From Lentisphaerae bacterium GWF2_50_93 (lineage in GTDB: Bacteria > Verrucomicrobiota > Lentisphaeria > Victivallales > GWF2-50-93), in NCBI GenBank assembly GCA_001804815.1, contig MHBI01000117.1:1-47046 (forward strand): 47,046 nt of DNA, given 5' to 3'. A program made the position numbers and the translations under genes. Under the pieces are notes generated by a model. The model saw only the letters and a program-made list of their open reading frames with translations. It had not been told where the DNA came from and did no database searches. Of this stretch, positions 26,401 through 31,402 are shown piece after piece; the first letter of the stretch is position 1, and the number at the start of each line of letters is the position of its first letter.

Positions 26401-27232
26401 AGGAATGAAAGGAAGTTCTGGTGGTTCATCCCCCAGCAAAGGTACCGATACTGTTCTGAAAAATCAGGGATGCTGTTATATTTTTACAATTAAAGTTGAT
26501 AATAATCTTGCCGTTACTGAAGATGGAGTGTCCTTCTTAAGAAATATTAGAAATACGCAAGTTGCTGGATTTTATTCAGGCAAATCTACTATTGGACATA
26601 CTTGGGTAAGGATAGAAAGAAAAGGAGACGAGGGCAGTATTATTGAAGGCGGACATTCTGGCGAGACTGGGGAAGACACGTCAGTAGCTGAGCCAGAATT
26701 CAGGACATATTTGGGAGGGGTTGTTGCCCTTGCACGTTATAGTAGATTAAAGACAAGTGTTTCAAGTAATACTTTAATGGGAATGCCAGAAGCTGATATA
26801 AATAATCCTATAAGGTGGTTGAGCCATATCTATAAAGATGGTCATTGGGCTTCTGGGAGTGGCGGGCATACAAGCATTTCAAAAGAATGCAGTTGGTGTA
26901 TAAGTGAAGATGAATATAATTCTGTTAAAAATGAAATTCAGAGATTAAGGTCAGGAACTGAATTGAAAAACTATGGGCTTACTGGCAAACAGTGTACAAG
27001 TACAGCCACAGCAATAGCAGCAAAAGCCAATATAGGTCTTAATCCATATGTAACAGTAACATTCCCATCGAGTACGCCAATCTTTAGTCCATTAAACCAG
27101 GGTGGTGTTTGGCTTGGCTTGTTCCCATTTTGGTCGGACAGTTCATATAAGAGCATTACGTTCGCACATCCTGGCAAAATGGAACAAGAATTAGAGAACT
27201 GGAATGGATGGAAAAAGAAGTCTTGCAAATAG
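20432..27232 (+). CDS. Exported RHS/YD-repeat protein with variable C-terminal toxin-like domain
   Basis: A 2266-residue protein with a Sec signal (MKNIFALSLFITLFFQTMPSYA) and ribosome site AAGGA nine bases before ATG. Residues about 25-780 are an unrecognised N-terminal region with a CGCTSC motif near 430. About 785-1960 is the RHS core with many YD repeats such as YEYDAAGRE and YDNLNRL. The conserved junction is RWLSRDSIEEKGGNNLYGF, then NPLNSVDVLG, in place of the usual DPxG. RHS cores form a shell around a C-terminal toxin. The last 275 residues are the variable tip, more AT-rich than the core. The tip has GHTWVRI (His2056) and KQCTSTA (Cys2188), an order that resembles permuted NlpC/P60 or papain-like amidases; that is inference only. 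The small membrane gene just downstream is the immunity candidate. Confidence 0.88.
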   Translation: MKNIFALSLFITLFFQTMPSYATGEQYVTAYNKLVEGLNQRIEFCYGIDIAGMALPENHQYAHPDETEVENYNLRVASANSQYGKGLYQKKFVLESVSQEELNSIRTRALDLARTKYLLDASLHIPQEDNGQILYDDIDRYTLPLLTSAQAVDYFTKIEAKHVNNNTIIKSSSFTDAPLMWIHFTEIATFIDQLVWAKFPVSSWEECKTRYTNTRMVVLDGKMYLYRSGKADEFESSSNWVSFPTQLQRCQNEWSNSEWIDGGGAPSWEVFYDIHTMYWDGYPWGTFTTRIGVNRSKAKAIPGKYTSIEIIEVDDQGNQVPTIETSTGTFQAIWRYDRTEINSVRNFNEYKSTKQADNSFLSELINDIACPMEAPPREPAGNNEKTSVSKLISSALMICDGKFKKPELVNPNDDESNDGLVEICGCTSCKLTWDDEFDQMRKCGKIKFPLGLSNGNIGGLRVKAYIAERDYADTRIQMYSLNTCIAGEFSVTEPQPDGRSWSFTLVKRPTGTEVLFALSGTDTGKPVDNSNPYTMRRYSPEVQYEIKFPSGDGNVYHRFSNNRISECLKEDKDEAFLTTESSEFGQWPGLTTNYADTGNPNSRILSVISPPVDTFPDYHTMYNKDYAYQVTVKDKTGTALQILTASHANDAGIRTITLQSLERISQGQMVLESKKTYTFNLDSGAVQINVYDTSGGGNNVAESTSYTDSITKDGHQLSKKTVLINGESRKSYTKYKWFPWGREIIEEIIAPNTAMEKRTTYAYYENPLDNGYKKLQSVYSNDGSWTRYEYDAAGREVRVITPFGSGKLDTEANLSRVTEYTYDGNPSDLSPSCIVQKALGAEISRSYSISQGGQSYSVRAAAPGAAWDAAGNLATATECYPDGAFMGRIRKITNPDGTITVYNYSLDNGILTTTVESGAGTGYSVTDGTRSVTITDAAGRTTSSSTIDIASGITLSSQAYTRDAFGRATRVDYSDGTHTETVYGCCGPELEIDREGIVTVTGHDALKRVTFTTRAGISTLYSYDVFGNVKLTTRKGTDNSECTTSNTYDAAGDLASTTDPLGNTTSYSLAYAARTRTTTNPDGSTSIVRSNADGSTYEVSGTAVHGVKYEYGVDAGQTYSKSYPTDIPTQWTKSFTDFLGRNYKTVYADGAQSVTYYDDCGRPVRQTAAGHTTLTAYNAKGEVSSTAVDMNNNGTIDNGTDKVTVYSNSVTGSVHRQTVTQNNVLVSVSDTSLNGLNSSQTSFGRTSSSTTVLNGNGQKTVTGNNPDGSSVVQSYVNGMLMSSVHSVLGTTNYSYDPHGRLSSQQTTINGQQRTTSFAYDNNDRTLSVTDPAGRATSYTYDSMGRMTKMTQPDGRVVFYSFAKTGELTNVKGANTYPVKYSYDVIGRMKTLTDGNGSVTTWNYSADRGFMTSKVYADSGAVSYAYNSDGSVSSRTWTRGIVTNYAYNAAGELTGVTYGGGAASPVTFTRDLFGRPTTIADGTGSRTLSYNNDFTISSETTPNIANHSVNYGYDNLGRRNSMSLQNGETALSTASYTYDGMSRLASVGNGTNTASYTRISGSSLLYTTSVGDMTTTRAYDNLNRLTSISSVSPASTMSYSYTYNNSDQRSKLTLADGSYWVYKYDLYGQVTAAHKYNAGGVLVPGQQFDYAFDTIGNRKVEKRNGGTFEYNANNVNQYLQRTVPGTISVSGSADVTAEVRIQQESNGSVFKPARTGKYYSKSFTLDNSSSPVEDMFNIFAVRFDQNQGKDIVAKQIEKMFLAKTPELYTYDPDGNLLSDGRFTYTWDGENRLISVTPILQVADSKKLDFSYDYMGRRVSKTVYSWVNNAWQVSKVEKYAWDGWNCIAKFNASNALLESYLWGEDLSGSLQGAGGVGGLLAVSGSSGTYIPAYDGNGNVMAYVDASNGNKVAEFEYDAFGRTIVKAGVKADDMTYRFSTKEYEPNSGLILFETRPLNTDTGRWLSRDSIEEKGGNNLYGFLDNNPLNSVDVLGMKGSSGGSSPSKGTDTVLKNQGCCYIFTIKVDNNLAVTEDGVSFLRNIRNTQVAGFYSGKSTIGHTWVRIERKGDEGSIIEGGHSGETGEDTSVAEPEFRTYLGGVVALARYSRLKTSVSSNTLMGMPEADINNPIRWLSHIYKDGHWASGSGGHTSISKECSWCISEDEYNSVKNEIQRLRSGTELKNYGLTGKQCTSTATAIAAKANIGLNPYVTVTFPSSTPIFSPLNQGGVWLGLFPFWSDSSYKSITFAHPGKMEQELENWNGWKKKSCK
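25738..26400 (+). repeat. RHS core segment duplicated at 35461-36111
   Basis: From GACCCAGACGGCAACCTCCT onward the end of this RHS core matches the orphan cassette at 35461. The first 63 or so bases are almost identical, and a second strong block (TACGACTATATGGGCAGGCG, from about 25859) recurs near 35587. Similarity fades into protein-level similarity up to the RHS junction. It gives homology on the left side of both toxin cassettes. Confidence 0.8.
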
Positions 27233-27253
27233 ACACATAACTGAAGGGGATTT

Positions 27254-27493
27254 ATGAAAAAGAAATGTTTGAATATTGGAATTTTATTACTTGTATTGGC
27301 GATGCTTTCTGGAATCGCTTATCCTTTGACAAGAGCCAATATACAAAAGACCCCTAACTATGAAAAACTATACTATCAAGCAAAAGAAGATATGGCGTGG
27401 TGCTCCTTAATAAGCTTTATCGGTGGAATTGGATTAGCATTAACAGTAGTTGGAATTTTATTGAAACCCGCCCCCCCTTCCAGCCCCCGATGA
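27254..27493 (+). CDS. Small two-helix membrane protein, candidate immunity protein
   Basis: 79 residues, with ribosome site AAGGGG before ATG and 21 bases after the RHS stop. Two hydrophobic segments (about 7-26 and 50-70) frame a short polar loop, so it is an inner-membrane protein. A position right behind a variable RHS tip is where immunity genes normally sit, and a membrane location would fit a toxin acting in the periplasm. The end reads KPAPPSSPR. This is the shared tail repeat read out of frame, because the C run at 27471-27477 has seven bases where the other copies have six. With six Cs the protein would end PAPLPAPDDKAK. The immunity role is inferred from position only. Confidence 0.6.
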   Translation: MKKKCLNIGILLLVLAMLSGIAYPLTRANIQKTPNYEKLYYQAKEDMAWCSLISFIGGIGLALTVVGILLKPAPPSSPR

Positions 27494-27506
27494 CAAGGCG
27501 AAGTGA
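27467..27506 (+). repeat. 3'-end tag repeat, copy 1 (seven-C variant)
   Basis: CCCG, seven Cs, TTCCAGCCCC, then CGATGACAAGGCGAAGTGA. It matches copy 2 over its whole length except for one extra C, which shifts the frame of the host gene so that it stops at 27493. About 54 bases further on, GGGTACGC-TATG (27560-27572) matches the sequence that follows copy 5. Confidence 0.9.
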
Positions 27507-28031
27507 CCAGTCTTCGCCCAAATAGGGCTACGCCTTGGCAAGGGGATGAGGGGCGACGAGGGTACGCATATGCTGCATTGAGCCTGTTCCAGGACTTGTG
27601 CTCCTTTGACATGTTGAGGCTGACGGTTTTCACAGTTTTAAAACTGGCTGTGCTCCAGCCTCAAAGTGGCTTAACACAGTACCGATTATGCGACTGATGC
27701 GTATGATGCCCAGGACGGTCGCCGGTCGATAGTCGCCGGCCATTGTATCGCTGAAAATCCCATTTCCTCAGGTTCCGAGCACCGAAGGCAAGCGGCGTAG
27801 CCGCGCCCTTCGGGCGCTAAACCGCCCACCTGTGGCACATTCCCTAGCCTTTCCCCTGCCAGACAAGCCCATATAACGCATTTCCCGCCACTTCCGCCCT
27901 TCACCCAGGGCAGAACCCGTCTTCGCCCTCAAACCCCGCCAGATTGATCCAGGATCGCTGAAATTCCTAGCTTTCCTTGTCAGAATATATCGGGGACGTT
28001 TCCTCCCATAACCAGAACCAGGGAGGACGTT
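27507..28031 (+). other. Intergenic region between RHS module 1 and the island
   Basis: About 525 bases with no supportable gene. It holds two overlapping hairpins at 27792-27817 (GCGGC-GTA-GCCGC and GCGCCC-TTC-GGGCGC), which could end transcription of the RHS operon or be a small dispersed palindromic repeat. GTCGCCGG also occurs twice, 14 bases apart (27718 and 27732). A GGAGG ribosome site at 28021-28026 serves the sigma-like gene. The left edge of the island may lie here; no repeat that would define it was found. Confidence 0.45.
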
Positions 28032-28745
28032 ATGACGAGGAAATCTGCGAAGATATTGGAAACCAAGATATCAAGGATAATCAAGGCTACTATTCCAAAG
28101 GTTGCCAGGCCTATAGGCAGCGAGGATACTGCCGAACTTATCCAGGACACTCTTGCCAGTGCCGCTGAGATGATCGAGTCGATGGAAAGACAAGGCAAGG
28201 AACCGATACCGAACTCGATTGCGTATTACTCAATCCAGCGGACGAAAAGTGGACGCAGGAGTACGGGCGCACAGAGAACTGATGTGATGAGTCCGGGATT
28301 CGCAATGGACAACGAGGATCTGTTCTCGATGGATGCCGATATTGGAACTGATGAAGGCTGCCCGATGTCACTTCATGATGTGATAGCGGCGGATTCAGAA
28401 GATCCTTCAGAAGTAGTCCTGCGAGATATGGACTGGCATGAGTTCATGTCCGGACTTGATGCCAGGAAGAGAAGGATACTGGCAGAGCTGATGGTCGGCA
28501 TGGGCACCAATGAGATCGCCAAATTGTTCGGGATATCTGCACCCAGGGTCACACAGCTCAAGCGTGAGATCGGAGTTCATCTGAAAGTCTTCATGGGCGA
28601 CGACATCCTGGCCGAAATCGGCAGGGAGACCACATGGCGGCGTGACATCCGGTGTCTCCATGAGAAGAACGAGTGGAAACATCTCAAGCTGGACAAGATA
28701 GATGATCCGGCACAGGTGCATATGGCACAGGAGATGTTCGGCTGA
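28032..28745 (+). CDS. Sigma-factor-like DNA-binding protein
   Basis: 237 residues. The N-terminal part (about 1-80) resembles a reduced sigma-70 region 2 (TAELIQDTLASAAEMI, then IAYYSIQRTKSGRR). An acidic linker (95-125) follows, and then a region-4-like helix-turn-helix at about 140-182 (LDARKRRILAELMVGMGTNE, then IAKLFGISAPRVTQLKREI). This layout suits a transcription initiation or regulatory protein. GGAGG lies six bases before the ATG. The gene is the first of the island between the two RHS cassettes. It could direct transcription of island genes, or be a plain HTH regulator that only looks like sigma. The HTH is clear; the sigma role is likely but not proven. Confidence 0.65.
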   Translation: MTRKSAKILETKISRIIKATIPKVARPIGSEDTAELIQDTLASAAEMIESMERQGKEPIPNSIAYYSIQRTKSGRRSTGAQRTDVMSPGFAMDNEDLFSMDADIGTDEGCPMSLHDVIAADSEDPSEVVLRDMDWHEFMSGLDARKRRILAELMVGMGTNEIAKLFGISAPRVTQLKREIGVHLKVFMGDDILAEIGRETTWRRDIRCLHEKNEWKHLKLDKIDDPAQVHMAQEMFG

Positions 28746-28883
28746 AAGAATTACAGAGGTACTGGTATGCCTGAGGCAGGAATGCAGGGTCGGCGTGGAT
28801 GTTCTACAAGGAATATCTGCGCCGGCCTTCAGGTATCGCCAGTCGCCTCTCTTCCAATTTCAAGCAAGGAAAGGAGCAATCCA

Positions 28884-29000
28884 ATGAATCCGGGAGTTAT
28901 CAAGTTGATACTACTGGCCGTAGAGGCCGTGTGCGTACTGGTCGTGACCGCAGTGACAGTCAGTGATTCAGTCAAGAAGAACAAGGACAACAAGAAATAG
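28884..29000 (+). CDS. 38-residue single-helix membrane peptide
   Basis: A short frame with a strong ribosome site (AAAGGAG, about 28870-28876) seven bases before ATG. The product is MNPGVIKLILLAVEAVCVLV, then a lysine-rich tail ending KKNKDNKK, so one membrane helix followed by a basic cytoplasmic end. It lies about 140 bases after the sigma-like gene. The same frame is open further upstream (from 28767), but that part has no hydrophobic pattern and the ribosome site favours the inner ATG. It could be a small toxin or a membrane accessory of the island; function is unknown. Confidence 0.5.
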   Translation: MNPGVIKLILLAVEAVCVLVVTAVTVSDSVKKNKDNKK

Positions 29001-29073
29001 GACAGGCCATGCCTTCCTTTTAGCTGGAAGTGGATCATGGTCACATGGTTGACGTAATATTTAGATAATGTAA

Positions 29074-29124
29074 CAAGTACATCATGTGAATTCTCTACCA
29101 TGGTAGACTTTTAATATGTACTTG
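29074..29124. promoter_or_regulatory. Nested palindromes upstream of the zinc-ribbon gene
   Basis: A perfect 14-base palindrome, TCTACCATGGTAGA (29094-29107), sits almost exactly in the centre of a perfect 9-base inverted repeat: CAAGTACAT at 29074-29082 and ATGTACTTG at 29116-29124. Such two-layer symmetry 55 bases before the next start codon fits an operator for a dimeric regulator or a recombination site. Confidence 0.5.
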
Positions 29125-29178
29125 ATATGCTATCTTACTGTAAATGATCAGGAACAGCTATTCTAGCGGGGTTGGGAC

Positions 29179-29586
29179 ATGAAGGCACGTAAGATAGCAG
29201 GGAAAGGCAAAGGATGCGCCTACTGTGCGTCCGGATGCAACAGGAACGCCACTGTGATAGGCAGATATGGCAGTAATGTAAGAAATAAGCTGATGAAGTG
29301 CCGTCATTGCGGCCGGAAGTATTCAGAGACCTATGGAACTGTCTTCTCAGGATCAAGGCTTACACCTAATCAACTACGTTCGGTTCTTAGACTTATGTTC
29401 ATGGGAATGTCCATAAGAGAGACAGCGTTAACTCTAAAGCTGGCACCTGATACGGTGTTTAGAGCAAGGAATAGGCTCAAATCACACTTAGATGCTGAGA
29501 TACTGTCAATCTTCAGGCGGATGGGGTTCACTAAAGTCCTTAAAAAAGGTCTGGCAAAACATCTGGCCGGACAGCGATTCTGTTGA
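29179..29586 (+). CDS. Zinc-ribbon / helix-turn-helix protein, InsA-like
   Basis: 135 residues. The N-terminus has a zinc-binding pattern of CAYC (13-16) with Cys20 and CRHC (41-44). A helix-turn-helix follows at about 75-100 (GMSIRETALTLKLAPDTVFR). The same order of zinc ribbon and resolvase-like HTH is seen in the N-terminal protein (InsA) of IS1-type elements. No catalytic transposase frame follows, so it is either a transposase fragment left behind or a stand-alone DNA-binding regulator. The ribosome site is weak (GGTTGGGA). Nested palindromes lie directly upstream and could be its binding site. Confidence 0.55.
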   Translation: MKARKIAGKGKGCAYCASGCNRNATVIGRYGSNVRNKLMKCRHCGRKYSETYGTVFSGSRLTPNQLRSVLRLMFMGMSIRETALTLKLAPDTVFRARNRLKSHLDAEILSIFRRMGFTKVLKKGLAKHLAGQRFC

Positions 29587-30172
29587 AATTTAAGTATAGC
29601 AGCAGACCCCTGTTTTGCACTGTTCTGGAAAAGTCCTATGTATAATAATACATACCACCCCTGAGATTCCATCACTTTTGCCGGTGAAACATACCAAAGG
29701 TTCCAACTGAATTCCATGTGACTTATGTGATGAGGAATCTTCCTGGCATATCAACACCGCCTGACCGCCGGTTCAAGACAGCAAAGGTGCCCACGGTGTC
29801 TGACAGTGTCAATGTTTGAACATTGTTCCTGGCGTTAGTGTTTTCTTCAGCCAATGAACTCACAAGGTGCCTGATGTACCGCCTGTGTCTTCTCCAGGAT
29901 TATGATTTTCCCGCCGACCTAAGGAGGCGGGGAAATCTCTTATCTTAAAATCCCCTTATTAAATAAGATCTTTTTTAAGATTTAATTTCTTAAACGCCTG
30001 CGCACGTGTTTAATCTTAATTAAAGGACGACCCTTCCAGCACTGGTTGAACCGAAATGATCCAGAAGGCCCTTTCCTTGGACTTTGGCCCTTGACCCATG
30101 TCAGATGATCCGGCGATCCGGAAAGTCCAGGGAATGATCCAATCCGATCAAATTTGGATCGTTCAAATGAAA
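29587..30172. other. Non-coding region with hairpin, AT-rich run and GATCC motifs (possible origin)
   Basis: About 586 bases with no gene. At 29904-29937 there is a 12-base hairpin stem with one mismatch (GATTTTCCCGCC / GGCGGGGAAATC). A strongly AT-rich stretch follows at about 29938-29995, rich in TTAAG/CTTAA and holding ATCTT-TTTT-AAGAT. From 30055 to 30150 the words ATGATCC or CGATCC recur five or so times. An AT-rich melting region beside repeated short words is how plasmid-type origins look, and a primase-helicase-like gene lies 1.2 kb away. This is suggestive only. Confidence 0.35.
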
Positions 30173-30198
30173 GGGGCTGGACCGCAAAGCCCAGCCCC
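30173..30198 (-). terminator. Hairpin terminator for the two minus-strand island genes
   Basis: GGGGCTGG (30173-30180) and CCAGCCCC (30191-30198) form an 8-base GC-rich stem. On the minus strand it is followed by TTTCATTTG. It lies 11 bases after the stop codon of the gene at 30209-30553, the right place for a factor-independent terminator. Confidence 0.6.
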
Positions 30199-30208
30199 AT
30201 TCTATCCG

Positions 30209-30553
30209 TCATGCCGCAATGCTGGTGCATCTCTTCTTCCACTTGTCCCAGTTCCCCAGTTGGAGTACTGAGATGAACCCGACCACATCGGATTCGGTAT
30301 GCGCACGTTCGAACATGGAGTCTACTATTTCCTCTGTCAGGTCGGACTCCGACAGAAGGATGGCCCTTAGCTTTTCCTTGTCGAAGTTCTTCCTTTTTGA
30401 AGGCGGATTGTAGACGACCACCCGGTCATCTACCACAAATCCATCGCCAACTTTGTCGCCGATGGATTCCTTCCTGTCCTTGATTTCGGCGCCGAGTCTG
30501 TTCCAATCGTCTATTTTGGAGACGAGGGCTTCGAGTTTCTGTTTTATTGTCAT
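30209..30553 (-). CDS. Unknown 114-residue island protein
   Basis: Not recognised. The N-terminal half is helical and charged (KLEALVSKIDDWNRLGAEIK), the middle holds a short strand pattern (GDGFVVDDRVVVYNPP), and the C-terminus is helical and ends in a basic WDKWKKRC. No signal peptide or membrane segment is seen, so it is cytoplasmic. Its ATG comes one base after the stop of the preceding gene, so the two are translated together, and a terminator hairpin follows directly. This tight pairing suggests a two-gene unit that acts jointly. Confidence 0.6.
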   Translation of the reverse strand: MTIKQKLEALVSKIDDWNRLGAEIKDRKESIGDKVGDGFVVDDRVVVYNPPSKRKNFDKEKLRAILLSESDLTEEIVDSMFERAHTESDVVGFISVLQLGNWDKWKKRCTSIAA

Positions 30554-30554
30554 G

Positions 30555-31118
30555 TTATGCGGCCTCCCCTATACGTTCCTCTTTCTTCGAGAGGATCCTT
30601 TCAACCGCCGCCAGATATTCCTCACCCTTGTCCTTGATGAATATCTCTGTCAGGAAATCGGCGTTGCCTGAAGCTACCTCCGGTTCGATCTTGAAGTCCG
30701 TGGACTTGTAGAAAGTGCCGTTGATGGCCCTGAAATAAGTGAGCCACTTATACTGGTCTTCGCCGCATACACGGAGAAGCCGGCCATCGAGTTTCTGATA
30801 AAACTCGTTCATCGCCTTCTCAGTCTCGGCCCTGTCGATGTTGTCCGGCATCACCGTGAAGCATGGCCGGTAGTCGGCTATTGTCTTCAAGGCGATTTCC
30901 CGGTATGCCCTCGACATGTGGTTCTGGTTCACCGCCGTCAGGTAGTCGCATCTAAACTTGTTCACGACTTCCTGAGGATTGAAATTAGTCTTCCTGTAGA
31001 ACGCTGAATTGATCATTATCCAGAGGCTTAGCGCCTTGAATATGTCGCTTCCGACCTTTGCGTTAACGTCCGCTCTTACATCCGTAAAAAGCGTATTCTG
31101 ATAGTCCTTCCAATTCAT
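30555..31118 (-). CDS. Unknown 187-residue island protein
   Basis: Not recognised. A soluble, mainly helical protein with many aromatic residues, with stretches like SLWIMINSAFYRK and DQYKWLTYFRAINGTFY; no signal peptide. I start it at 31118 (MNWKDYQNTLF) because AGGGAGG lies seven bases upstream; an ATG seven codons earlier has no ribosome site. It precedes the 114-residue gene by one base. The pair is divergent from the primase-helicase-like gene across a 284-base region, a common arrangement for accessory or regulatory genes of integrated elements. Confidence 0.65.
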   Translation of the reverse strand: MNWKDYQNTLFTDVRADVNAKVGSDIFKALSLWIMINSAFYRKTNFNPQEVVNKFRCDYLTAVNQNHMSRAYREIALKTIADYRPCFTVMPDNIDRAETEKAMNEFYQKLDGRLLRVCGEDQYKWLTYFRAINGTFYKSTDFKIEPEVASGNADFLTEIFIKDKGEEYLAAVERILSKKEERIGEAA

Positions 31119-31402
31119 CGTCGTCCTCCCTTGGCTCATTCGAGCCGATTGTAAATTCCTTCACACACACAGCTGCACAAGGGCACGGGTGTCACAGGGA
31201 TTCACAGGAAAGTAGCCTGCACAAGGGGCACGGGTTACAAGGGGAGCACAGTTTTAAAGGTAGTCACAGTTAGCAAGGGTACATCGTTCAGCCGTCGATC
31301 AATCTATCTTAATTAATTAAAAAATCAAGATCCTAAACGCAGAAGCCCTTAAATTTGAAAAGGCGTCTGGCATAACGATTGAAGGACACAGGAGGAACAT
31401 CA
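31119..31402. promoter_or_regulatory. Divergent intergenic region with short direct repeats
   Basis: This region serves both the minus-strand gene pair and the plus-strand primase-helicase gene. A 16-base word occurs twice with one change, GCACAAGGGCACGGGT and GCACAAGGGGCACGGGT (about 31171 and 31210), with shorter CACAGGG/ACAAGGG words between. An AT-rich run with AATTAATT lies at 31306-31330. AGGAGG at about 31390 is the ribosome site for the gene at 31403. Promoters for both sides are expected here; none stands out. Confidence 0.4.

Noticed and set aside
27686..27904. Minus-strand open frame after RHS module 1
   Set aside because: No ribosome site or family pattern; it crosses the hairpin cluster at 27792-27817.
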